Shown piece after piece: positions 23,527 through 30,502 of a DNA stretch of 31,725 bases. Made by a program: the position numbers and the translations under genes. The number at the start of each line of letters is the position of its first letter. Positions within the stretch are counted from its first letter, which is position 1. This stretch comes from Enterobacteriaceae bacterium UBA2655 (lineage in GTDB: Bacteria > Pseudomonadota > Gammaproteobacteria > Enterobacterales > Enterobacteriaceae): positions 122,642-154,366 of the forward strand of contig DENB01000057.1 in the NCBI GenBank assembly GCA_002359495.1, read 5' to 3'. A model generated the notes under the pieces. That model did not search any database. It was not told the DNA's origin and saw only the letters and a program-made list of their open reading frames with translations.

Positions 23527-24342
23527 TCAGGACGCTTTTAACTGATAAAGCGTGCCGAAGGGATCGATCGTCTCGCGGATTAATGCGATCTCCTGCGCGT
23601 CGGGTTCGGCGGTCTGCGGCGGAACGCCTTCGATAACCGGCTCGAAACTCATGGCATTAAGCACGCTGTCGAGCGTTTCTCCCGGATGAATGGAGCGCAG
23701 GCGCATACGTTTTGATTCAGGGTGGAAATCAAAAATCGCTTTGTCCGTTACGCATAGCGCCGGTCCCGGACCCGGCAATCCCAGCTGCTCGCGGCTGTCG
23801 CCGCCGTCGAGATAACCCACGCTGGTGATAAAGTCGACCTTCGGCACAAAAGCGCGCGGCGTCAAATCGGTAACGATAATGGGACGTTTGATAAATGCCA
23901 GATGCTCGGTCTGCGCCAGGCAGCCTACCAGACGGGTTTTCGGCGGCTGACCGCCGCCGATTTCGGTAATATTCAGATTGCCGTACTGATCGACCTGCGG
24001 CGCGGATTCAAACGAGACATCAAAACGGCCGCGCGTCACCATATCGATTTTATAGCCGACATCCTGCGGCGACGCCGCGGCAGGCCAGCGCGTATAGGCA
24101 TCCTGCAATAGCGCCTCGGGGATGCTCTCCAGCGCCGGCGTCAGCAGGTTGCCCCAGTAAATGGAAAAGCCGGGCGCATGGCACAGTTGGGCCAGACGGG
24201 CCGCCGCGATGGGAATGCCCACGGCAAGGGTAAAGGCGCGGGCGGCCGTGCCGAGGCCGACGAAACCCAGCTCGTCATCCTGTAGCTCATGAGCGATGGC
24301 ACAGATCATCAGCTCTTCGATCGTGTAATTTTTCTGCGTCAT
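23527..24342 (-). CDS. Class I CoA-transferase-like beta subunit, IpdB-like (pair 1)
   Basis: The 271-residue product resembles glutaconate CoA-transferase GctB and IpdB: LQDDELGFVGLGTAARAF, VDQYGNLNITEIGG, KVDFITSVGYLDGGDSREQLGLPGPGPALCVTDKAIFDF and RLRSIHPGETLDSVL. At the position of the catalytic Glu54 of GctB (APDCHIIVESG) it reads APGFSIYWGN, with Gly64, so covalent CoA transfer is unlikely. That loss is known from IpdAB, a hydrolase that opens a ring in steroid degradation. ATG at 24342 has GGGAG before it and starts one base after the stop of the alpha gene; an upstream in-frame ATG at 24366 is less likely. Last gene of the minus operon. Confidence 0.82.
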   Translation of the reverse strand: MTQKNYTIEELMICAIAHELQDDELGFVGLGTAARAFTLAVGIPIAAARLAQLCHAPGFSIYWGNLLTPALESIPEALLQDAYTRWPAAASPQDVGYKIDMVTRGRFDVSFESAPQVDQYGNLNITEIGGGQPPKTRLVGCLAQTEHLAFIKRPIIVTDLTPRAFVPKVDFITSVGYLDGGDSREQLGLPGPGPALCVTDKAIFDFHPESKRMRLRSIHPGETLDSVLNAMSFEPVIEGVPPQTAEPDAQEIALIRETIDPFGTLYQLKAS

Positions 24343-24343
24343 A

Positions 24344-25237
24344 TTAAAACTCCCGTTCAACGTCAAAGGCGTTCAGGGCGCTCTGCGACCCGACTTTTTC
24401 CACATACTGGCTGCGTTCTGGGCAGCTAAAAACATACTCCTCCAGCCAGTTTCGCGCCCCTTCCGGCGTGGCGGAGGCGGTCAGCCAGCTTTTTAAAAAC
24501 GCTTCATCTTCATCATAAAAACCGTCGGTGGCTGTAGGATGCGCGCCGTAAGGCACCTCAATCAGCGCTTCAACCAGCGTATGCGGAATGTAAGTCAGCG
24601 CCGGACGCTGGCGCACCTGGTGGTGGGGAATGATCTTCTCAACGGTAACGATCAGCCGTTTCGACGCCGACGCCATCATTTGGTCGATATCGTCGCTGTC
24701 GCGCACCACGGGCCACTGTATATTGCCGTATTCATCGGCGGCATAGCCGTGCAGCAGAGTAAAGTCGGCGTCGGCCGCTTTTAGCGCCAGCAAAGGCTGA
24801 CCTGTGAACGGACAGGTCAGCGGTTTTATCTCTTCCGGGCTTTTACCCGCCATGCCGGTGCCGAGCAGCGCTTTAGAGGGCAGAAAAGGCAGCCCCATCG
24901 CCGCAGCGCGAAAACGGGCAACGAACGCGGATTCTGAATAATCATGCGTTTCGATCTGCCCGCTTTGCACCGCGCGGCGGAAGTTCGGTGCCAGGCCGTG
25001 TCGAAAGAAGCCAGCGTAAATGCCTTCCCAGCGGCGGATCGCCTCATTGGCCGCCAGCATATCGGTAGCCAGGGTGGTGGCCCAGGTCAGCAGAGTGAGT
25101 TCGCGTTTGCGCTGGCGCACCAGTTCGTGAACCAGCGCCATCGGCTGGCGGCGCAGCAGCGAACCGCCAAGCGCAATAGTGGCGCCGTCAGGAATACGCG
25201 CCACGGCCTCATGGAGAGGGGTGAGTTTACTTTTCAT
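24344..25237 (-). CDS. Class I CoA-transferase-like alpha subunit, IpdA-like (pair 1)
   Basis: The 297-residue protein matches the alpha subunits of glutaconate CoA-transferase and IpdA: IPDGATIALGGSLLRRQPMALVHEL, LTLLTWATTLATDML, IYAGFFRHGLAPNFRRAVQSG, LPFLPSKALLGTGM, DEYGNIQWPVVRD and LIVTVEKIIPHHQVRQRP. It should form a hetero-oligomer with the following beta subunit. It begins two bases after the stop of the upstream beta gene (pair 2), so all four genes are probably one transcript. It is a clear paralogue of the alpha subunit at 26064-26963 (same motifs in the same order), pointing to duplication of the pair and divergence in substrate. Confidence 0.83.
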   Translation of the reverse strand: MKSKLTPLHEAVARIPDGATIALGGSLLRRQPMALVHELVRQRKRELTLLTWATTLATDMLAANEAIRRWEGIYAGFFRHGLAPNFRRAVQSGQIETHDYSESAFVARFRAAAMGLPFLPSKALLGTGMAGKSPEEIKPLTCPFTGQPLLALKAADADFTLLHGYAADEYGNIQWPVVRDSDDIDQMMASASKRLIVTVEKIIPHHQVRQRPALTYIPHTLVEALIEVPYGAHPTATDGFYDEDEAFLKSWLTASATPEGARNWLEEYVFSCPERSQYVEKVGSQSALNAFDVEREF

Positions 25238-25239
25238 CG

Positions 25240-26067
25240 TTATGCCTCATCGGGATGGGGGATCAGAGCGCCGTGCGGGTTGACTACCCGGCGTAGCAGA
25301 GAGAGTTCTTCAGCGGTGGGCCAGGGCGTGGTTGGCGCATCGACGCTCTTCAGGCGAAAGCCGGTGCTTGCAAGCACCTCTTCAGGCGATACGCCGGGGT
25401 GGATACTGTAAAGACGCGCTCTGCCGCGCTGGCGATCAAAATCGAAAATCGCCCTGGGCGTAACAATCCACTGCGGACCGCCGTGGGTTAACCCGAGCGC
25501 CTCGCGTCCACTCTGGCCGCCGGGCCAGCCGACGCCAGAAACGTAATCGACCTTTTCGACAAAGGCGCGAGCCTCATGGCTGGGCATCATCAGATATTCC
25601 CGGCCAAAACAGGTCATATGTTCAGGCAACAAAATCGACCCCACCAGGCGTACCTTCGGCTGCAAATAGTTACCGATGCAGGTGCTGTTGATATTGCCTT
25701 CCGCGTCTACCTGCACGCCGGAACCGAAGCCAAAATCGACGTCGCCGCGTCGTACCGCATAGTGGCCGGGGTAGGTCTGCATTTGCGCTTCGCAGGGCAA
25801 GTTTTGCAAGGCGTTATCGAATTCTGCCGAGGGCAGCGCTCTTAGCTGGCTGAGGTCGGGGTTGATACACCATCCCGCCAGCAGGATAGTGAGATCCGGC
25901 GCATGGGTCTGCTGCGCAAACGACATCGCCGCTAATGGAATGCCGGTAATGTAAAGCGCGGCGGCGCTGCCGGTGGCGAGTCCGGTAAAACCTACCTCGC
26001 CGTTACGCATCTGTTTCGCCAGCAGAATGGCGATCAGCTCCTCGCGGGTACAGGCGGGACGGCTCAT
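25240..26067 (-). CDS. Class I CoA-transferase-like beta subunit, IpdB-like (pair 2)
   Basis: The 275-residue product uses the ATG at 26067, which overlaps the stop of the alpha gene as ATGA; the open frame extends further upstream only inside that gene. It has RNGEVGFTGLATGSAAALYI, VDAEGNINSTCIGNYLQPKVRLVG, KVDYVSGVGWPGGQSGREALGL and RLYSIHPGVSPEEVLASTGF, close to GctB/IpdB. At the catalytic Glu54 position it reads APDLTILLAGW with Ala64, so like its paralogue it lacks the transferase glutamate. This supports a hydrolase or other non-transferase role for the pair. Confidence 0.83.
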   Translation of the reverse strand: MSRPACTREELIAILLAKQMRNGEVGFTGLATGSAAALYITGIPLAAMSFAQQTHAPDLTILLAGWCINPDLSQLRALPSAEFDNALQNLPCEAQMQTYPGHYAVRRGDVDFGFGSGVQVDAEGNINSTCIGNYLQPKVRLVGSILLPEHMTCFGREYLMMPSHEARAFVEKVDYVSGVGWPGGQSGREALGLTHGGPQWIVTPRAIFDFDRQRGRARLYSIHPGVSPEEVLASTGFRLKSVDAPTTPWPTAEELSLLRRVVNPHGALIPHPDEA

Positions 26068-26963
26068 TGCGGGATCTCCACATTGCGCAGCGCCAGCAAA
26101 CGGCGGCTTCCAGCTTGGTCGAGCCAGGCCTGATGATCGACCACGTCGGTAACATGCTGACGCAGCCATTGCGCAAAGCTCTGCGGCGTAGCGCTGGCGG
26201 CGACGTAGGCGCGAAACGCGGCATCGTCGCAGTCGTAAAGTCCCGGCACGGATGTCGGGTGCGCGCCGAAAGGCGCTTCTACGATATGGGTGGTACGGAA
26301 AGCAGGGATTTCCACCAGATGAGGCTGGCGGCGAAGTTCCTGCGAGCTGACGATCTTTTCCACGCTGACGATCACCCTGTCGCAGCTGCGCGTCAGCGTA
26401 ATATCGGCGCTCTGCGGCAACATTTTGCGGTGGTGAAAGGCGACGTTGCCATACTCGTCCCCCAGAGGCGCATGAACCAATACCACATCAGGGCGGGCGG
26501 GCGGTACGGCCCACATCTGCCTGGCGGTAACCGGACAAGTAAAGGGAACGATCTGCGGGTTGTTTGCCGCCACGCCGCTGCCGCCGAGAAAAGTGCAGGG
26601 CCAGAAGGGCAATCCTTCCTGCGAAGCGCGAAAGCGATCCCAGGCGATCAGCTCAGGATAATCCACCGCTTTCAGGGCGCCGCTCTCAACGGCGCGGCGG
26701 AAATTACGCGCCAGTCCAAAACGTTCAAGGCCGACGTAAGAAGTTTCAATTGCGCATAAAACGCCGCCGCCAATCAGCAGATCCGCCTCGATACCATTAA
26801 CGATACCGACCAGCGTTAACCGGCGTTTCTTCTGCCGCACCAGCTCAGCGGCTAAAGCCATGGGCCGCTGATAGATAGCAAAGCCGCCCATCGCTATGCG
26901 TTCGCCGTCGCTGATATGGCTAACAGCCTCTTTCAGGCTGGCTAGTTTTATGGTTCGTTTCAT
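26064..26963 (-). CDS. Class I CoA-transferase-like alpha subunit, IpdA-like (pair 2)
   Basis: The 299-residue first gene of the minus operon shares motifs with the other alpha subunit: ISDGERIAMGGFAIYQRPMALAAEL, LTLVGIVNGIEADLLIGGG, SYVGLERFGLARNFRRAVESG, LPFWPCTFLGGSGVA, DEYGNVAFHHRKMLPQSA and VIVSVEKIVSSQELRRQPHL. It is probably the partner of the overlapping beta subunit. The start ATG at 26963 lies 31 bp from a predicted operator and 212 bp from the divergent LacI gene, so repression by that LacI protein is likely. A steroid-type pathway is not suggested by any neighbour. Confidence 0.83.
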   Translation of the reverse strand: MKRTIKLASLKEAVSHISDGERIAMGGFAIYQRPMALAAELVRQKKRRLTLVGIVNGIEADLLIGGGVLCAIETSYVGLERFGLARNFRRAVESGALKAVDYPELIAWDRFRASQEGLPFWPCTFLGGSGVAANNPQIVPFTCPVTARQMWAVPPARPDVVLVHAPLGDEYGNVAFHHRKMLPQSADITLTRSCDRVIVSVEKIVSSQELRRQPHLVEIPAFRTTHIVEAPFGAHPTSVPGLYDCDDAAFRAYVAASATPQSFAQWLRQHVTDVVDHQAWLDQAGSRRLLALRNVEIPQ

Positions 26964-26993
26964 GTTACCTGCTGATTTTAAAATTTATAAATC

Positions 26994-27007
26994 TGGGAAC
27001 GATCCCA
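26994..27007. promoter_or_regulatory. LacI-type operator near the four-gene operon
   Basis: TGGGAACGATCCCA is a near-perfect palindrome (one mismatch between arms) with a central CG, 31 bp upstream of the first minus-strand gene, placed to block its transcription. Confidence 0.65.
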
Positions 27008-27105
27008 TATTGGGCGCAAAATAAACGCCGGTCTCGCCAGCGCGCTCAGAGATCGTTAAAACATTGTCTTCTTTTTAAACTAACGGAGTTTTATCATGCT
27101 GACTG

Positions 27106-27119
27106 TGAGATCGATCCCA
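27106..27119. promoter_or_regulatory. LacI-type operator near the second LacI gene
   Basis: TGAGATCGATCCCA is again palindromic with one mismatch and matches the right half of the site at 26994. It is 57 bp before the LacI start. Centres are 112 bp apart, so looping between the two sites is possible. Confidence 0.62.
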
Positions 27120-27175
27120 GTTCAATTTTTCAGCGCATTCGGGTATAACAAAGCATTCGATAAAGAGAAACCCCT

Positions 27176-28222
27176 ATGAAAAACAGAACGGCAGAGCCTG
27201 TCGATAGCCGCGCAACCCTGGCGGATATCGTCCGCGAATCGGGAATGTCCCGTTCGACCGTTAGCCGTGCGCTGACCGGGAAAGGCTACGTCAGCCCTGA
27301 TAAAAAAGAGCTGATCCTTGAAACCGCTGAAAAGCTGGGGTATCGCGCTTCCGCTCTCGCCCGCGCGCTGCGGACTCAGCAATCCATGACGCTCGGCGTG
27401 CTGGTCGCTGATATCGCTAATCCACTGTTTCCGGCTATCGTCAAAGGGATTGACGAAGTGGTCAGCGCTGCGGGTTATACCCTGTTTCTCTGCAATACCG
27501 ATGAAAATAGCCAGCGTCAGCAGGCGCTGATTCGGTCGCTGCTGGATCGGCATATAGACGGGTTGGTTTTAGTCTCGCAGACCCTGAACGACGCTTCGCG
27601 CAAGCTGCTGAAAAACGGGCCGCCCTGTGTGTTTGTTAACCGGATGCCGGCAACAGTAAAGAGCGATTACATCGGCCCCGATAATGTGCAGGCGATCAAC
27701 CTGTTGCTGGAACATTTGCATAGTCTGGGCCATCGCCATATCGCCTGTATCACCGGCCCGATGCAATCCTCCACCGCCCGGGAGCGTAAGGAAGCCTATC
27801 TGGCCGGAATGCGGCGCCTGAATTGTTCTGTCCAGCCCGGTTATTTGATCGAAGGAAACTATCATGGCAGCAGCGGAAAAAAGGCGATTGCGCAGCTCCT
27901 GCGGTGTCAGCCTCAACCGACGGCGGTACTGGCCGCAAATGATTTTGTCGCGCTGGAACTGATAAACGGTCTGACGGAGCAGGGCATTGCGGTGCCGGAC
28001 CATATATCAGTCTGTGGCTTCGATGATGCCTTCAGTATGCATTACAACGCGCTTTCACGATTGCAGGAAAAAGGGCTGACCACTATCGACCAGCCGAAGC
28101 GCGAGCTTGGCCAGGCGGCGGCGCGCGCGCTGTTGGCCCGTATCGATAATCCGCATCGGGCGATGAGCCGGACCATTCTGCCGGTAACGCTACAGGTCAG
28201 GAATACCAGCGGGAAAGCCTGA
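27176..28222 (+). CDS. LacI family transcriptional regulator (four-gene operon)
   Basis: The 348-residue repressor has a helix-turn-helix (about residues 14-38, TLADIVRESGMSRSTVSRALTGKG), the LARALR hinge helix and an effector domain (MTLGVLVADIANPLFP, RHIDGLVLVSQ, HRHIACITGPMQSSTARE, TAVLAANDFVALELI, VCGFDD). It is divergent from the four CoA-transferase-like genes and resembles the other LacI protein of this window through much of its length, so the two may be paralogues. Its recognition helix differs (MSRSTVSRALTG versus VAVSTVSNALSG), in agreement with the different palindromes found beside the two genes. The effector is unknown. Confidence 0.9.
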   Translation: MKNRTAEPVDSRATLADIVRESGMSRSTVSRALTGKGYVSPDKKELILETAEKLGYRASALARALRTQQSMTLGVLVADIANPLFPAIVKGIDEVVSAAGYTLFLCNTDENSQRQQALIRSLLDRHIDGLVLVSQTLNDASRKLLKNGPPCVFVNRMPATVKSDYIGPDNVQAINLLLEHLHSLGHRHIACITGPMQSSTARERKEAYLAGMRRLNCSVQPGYLIEGNYHGSSGKKAIAQLLRCQPQPTAVLAANDFVALELINGLTEQGIAVPDHISVCGFDDAFSMHYNALSRLQEKGLTTIDQPKRELGQAAARALLARIDNPHRAMSRTILPVTLQVRNTSGKA

Positions 28223-28276
28223 GTTAGCAAGATATGCGATAAAAACGCTCTGCCTGTTACGGCTGGTGGCGCCCCG

Positions 28277-28513
28277 TCACATCCGCCCTGTTTTAAGCAC
28301 GTTAATCCAGTCCGGTCGGCTATGTCGTTCGACGCTCAGCGCTGCGGCGTCCCAGTCATATATGACCTGTTGAAACGCCGCAGACCACTCTCCTTGCCGC
28401 CGTTCCAGCAGCGCATAACGCGCATGAGGAGAACTTCTCTCCATTGATGAGATCCCGTTTTCTAAGCTGAACCGCGCAGGGTTGCATATAATTTCGAATG
28501 GTCGGCGCGTCAT
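28277..28513 (-). pseudogene. 3' remnant of a metallophosphoesterase-family gene
   Basis: About 78 codons on the minus strand end in ARYALLERRQGEW, VIYDWDAAALSVE, RPDWINVLKTGRM. This is the typical C-terminus of bacterial calcineurin-like phosphoesterases, where the preceding NPGS motif appears here only as ICNPARFS. The metal-binding GDxHG and GNHE motifs of the N-terminal half are absent upstream, where the SMR gene begins. The fragment is therefore a truncated gene left between the LacI and SMR genes. Confidence 0.5.
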
Positions 28514-28551
28514 TCGGGCGCAGCCGGACTTTCACCAATGTAAGGATACTG

Positions 28552-28884
28552 ATGAACAGTTATATATTATTAAGCGCGGCTATCGTGGCGGAAGTCGCGG
28601 GCACGACGTTGCTAAAATATTCCGCAGGATTTACAAAGCTGTGGTATTCGCTGGGTTCGCTCGCATGTTATGCCGTGGCGTTCTGGCTGCTGTCGCAGAT
28701 CCTTGAACATATTCCTACCGGCATCGCTTACGCCATCTGGTCAGGCGCGGGAATCGTGTTGGTGAGCGTCATCAGCTGGCTGGTAAGCGGTCAGAGACTG
28801 GACGCGCCCGCGATTGTCGGCATCGCGTTGATTTGCGCAGGTGTTTTAACCATCAATCTGTTGTCCAAAAGCGCCGCGCATTAA
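28552..28884 (+). CDS. SMR family multidrug/cation efflux protein, EmrE-like
   Basis: The 110-residue product has four membrane helices and the same length as EmrE. Key residues are in place: Glu14 in AAIVAEVAGTTLLKYS, which couples proton and substrate binding, and IPTGIAYAIWSGAGIV with the Trp that lines the pocket. I use the ATG at 28552 with TAAGGA before it, not the upstream GTG-like extension. SMR proteins work as antiparallel dimers exporting quaternary ammonium compounds or related cations by proton antiport. The gene stands alone beside a phosphoesterase remnant. Confidence 0.92.
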   Translation: MNSYILLSAAIVAEVAGTTLLKYSAGFTKLWYSLGSLACYAVAFWLLSQILEHIPTGIAYAIWSGAGIVLVSVISWLVSGQRLDAPAIVGIALICAGVLTINLLSKSAAH

Positions 28885-28988
28885 GGGCGAGTTGCCCGCC
28901 ACATTGCCGAACGCCTTGAGTGTAGCGCATTCGATCTGGCGGGCATTGAATCAGACATTTGGCGGGACAGGGGATTTGCCAGGCTTAA

Positions 28989-29159
28989 TCAGAAATCGGC
29001 CATCCTTTTTTTCACTTTTGCTCCGCGATCTCCCCAGTAAGAAACAAGATTAAAAAATTCATCGCTGGTTAGCTCAAAATTGATGACGACAACCTTGTGT
29101 TCGCCGCTGTGAAGCAGGTCATTCAGTTGCGCCAGATCCTGAGCTCTTGCGTGTTCCAT
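28989..29159 (-). CDS. Small hypothetical protein (56 aa)
   Basis: I do not recognise a named family. The ATG at 29159 has GAGG 6 bp upstream; a TTG four codons earlier is possible. The sequence (MEHARAQDLAQLNDLLHSGE, KVVVINFELTSDEFFNLVSYWGDRGAKVKKRMADF) shows a helix-strand-helix pattern with a conserved-looking FNLVSYWGDRG, so it reads like a genuine small cytosolic protein. Neighbours are the SMR gene and a long AT-rich non-coding region. Confidence 0.6.
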   Translation of the reverse strand: MEHARAQDLAQLNDLLHSGEHKVVVINFELTSDEFFNLVSYWGDRGAKVKKRMADF

Positions 29160-29827
29160 TCTGAACCTCAACAGAGTTATTTGTTTAACGGCACGGTTGG
29201 AATGACGATGCTGCTGAGCGACAACGCGCGAGCGTAAACAGAGCCGTAACGTCGGGTACTGCTGCTGTATATAAAAGCCGCTGTCATCGTGACTGTCCAG
29301 GCGTTGCTGAAAAAATAGTCACGTGTGTTTCATGGGCAACTCTCTGTTAAAGGTTGCATTCTGATGTGTATTTGAGTTTCTGTGTTTTTGAGCCAGTTCT
29401 TTTTGCAACATGTTTCGGCTTAACCGATGTTGTTTGAGACGCTGCCCCAGTTCGGCTGTCAGCGCAGATTCGGAGTAAAGCTTAAAAGCCATATAAGAAG
29501 CTTCTGATAAGCTATATTTGATTTAAAAGCTTTTATTGCAACCATTATAATAAATATGTCCTGTACAAGCAGCTTTAATTAAGAGCTGTTTAATAAGCTC
29601 TAAAGCCAGTTTTGTCTTTTTATAGCTGTTAAAAAAGCTGTAACGCACAGCGTCAAACAAACAGTCGCATCCAGCCACAGAGCGCGCCGCAACGCGTTTA
29701 GCGACAGCCAAAGCCTGGTCTTCATCTTTAGCATCTTCTGATTGTCATCTTCAGTCGCTAATGTCAGCGCAGTATTCAACGCGCCCGGCGCGCAACTTGT
29801 CCAGATATCAGACCAGAAGAGGCTTTC
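29160..29827. other. Intergenic region with an AGCT-rich segment
   Basis: No convincing gene lies in these 668 bp. The first 300 bp hold nothing I recognise. At 29479-29639 an AT-rich segment contains nine AGCT tetramers, several as AAGCTT or TAAGCT, with short palindromes such as AAAAGCTTTT and AGAAGCTTCT. The acetyltransferase promoter should be in the last 200 bp, but no clear boxes stand out. Confidence 0.55.
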
Positions 29828-30457
29828 ATGTCACTGCACGCTATCTCTCCCGCTAAGTTGCAACAGACCTTTATTGATGACAGCGTTCGCATGCGCGAAA
29901 CCAGGATCGGGCAACAGTGCGAAGTGCTTGCGCACAGCTATCTCGAATACAGCACGCTGGGGGACTTTTCTTATGTCGGCGAACACTGCAACATTGCCGA
30001 TACGCAAATCGGCCGCTTCACGGCTATTGCGAACCAGGTACGCATCGGCGCGCCTAATCATCCGATGGATCGCGCTTCGCAGCACCGTTTCACCTACTGC
30101 CCGGAATATTACGACGCCACGGCGACGCGCGATTGCGGCTTTTTTGCCGATCGCCGCGCGGCGCGCGTCGTCATCGGCAATGATGTCTGGATCGGTCATG
30201 GCGTGATAGTGCTGCCAGGCGTCAGGGTAGGCGACGGTGCAGTGCTGGCGGCAGGGGCGGTAGTGACGAAAGACGTTGCGCCTTACACCCTGGTGGGCGG
30301 CGTGCCGGCGAAACCGATCCGCGCGCGTTTCACGCCGGCTATCGCCACCTCTCTGCAACGGATCGCCTGGTGGAAATGGCCGCTGGAGAAACTGATGGAG
30401 AACCTGGCTGACTTCCAGTCCGCTGATATCGAACGGTTCTGCGCGCGTCACGGCTGA
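29828..30457 (+). CDS. Hexapeptide-repeat acetyltransferase (DapH/phosphonate-linked type)
   Basis: The 209-residue left-handed beta-helix protein resembles the acetyltransferase family often found in phosphonate gene clusters (hexapeptide phosphonate family). Visible blocks are [107 protein letters not shown] and WWKWPLEKL. The His in NHP is the usual catalytic base of this fold, working as a trimer with acetyl-CoA. No phosphonate genes are present in the window, so the acceptor is unknown. It is convergent with an oxidoreductase gene across a hairpin. Confidence 0.85.
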   Translation: MSLHAISPAKLQQTFIDDSVRMRETRIGQQCEVLAHSYLEYSTLGDFSYVGEHCNIADTQIGRFTAIANQVRIGAPNHPMDRASQHRFTYCPEYYDATATRDCGFFADRRAARVVIGNDVWIGHGVIVLPGVRVGDGAVLAAGAVVTKDVAPYTLVGGVPAKPIRARFTPAIATSLQRIAWWKWPLEKLMENLADFQSADIERFCARHG

Positions 30458-30495
30458 GGCCGCGCCCGGGCAGACATCGATCTGCGGACGCGGCC
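30458..30495. terminator. Bidirectional hairpin between convergent genes
   Basis: GGCCGCG (30458-30464) pairs with CGCGGCC (30489-30495), and inside it GCAGA pairs with TCTGC around CATCGA. It begins directly after the acetyltransferase stop and ends 8 bp before the oxidoreductase stop; no U-run. Confidence 0.5.
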
Positions 30496-30502
30496 TGCAT
30501 GG

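Noticed and set aside
23527..26963. Annotation as glutaconate or 3-oxoacid CoA-transferase
   Set aside because: Both beta subunits lack the catalytic glutamate, so transferase activity should not be assumed from family membership.
28237..28250. GCGATAAAAACGCTC as another operator of the first LacI protein
   Set aside because: Only the left half AAAAACG is present, and it is downstream of a gene rather than in a promoter.
28893..28945. TGCCCGCCA and TGGCGGGCA arms after the SMR gene
   Set aside because: The 35-nt loop and lack of a U-run make it too weak to call a terminator.
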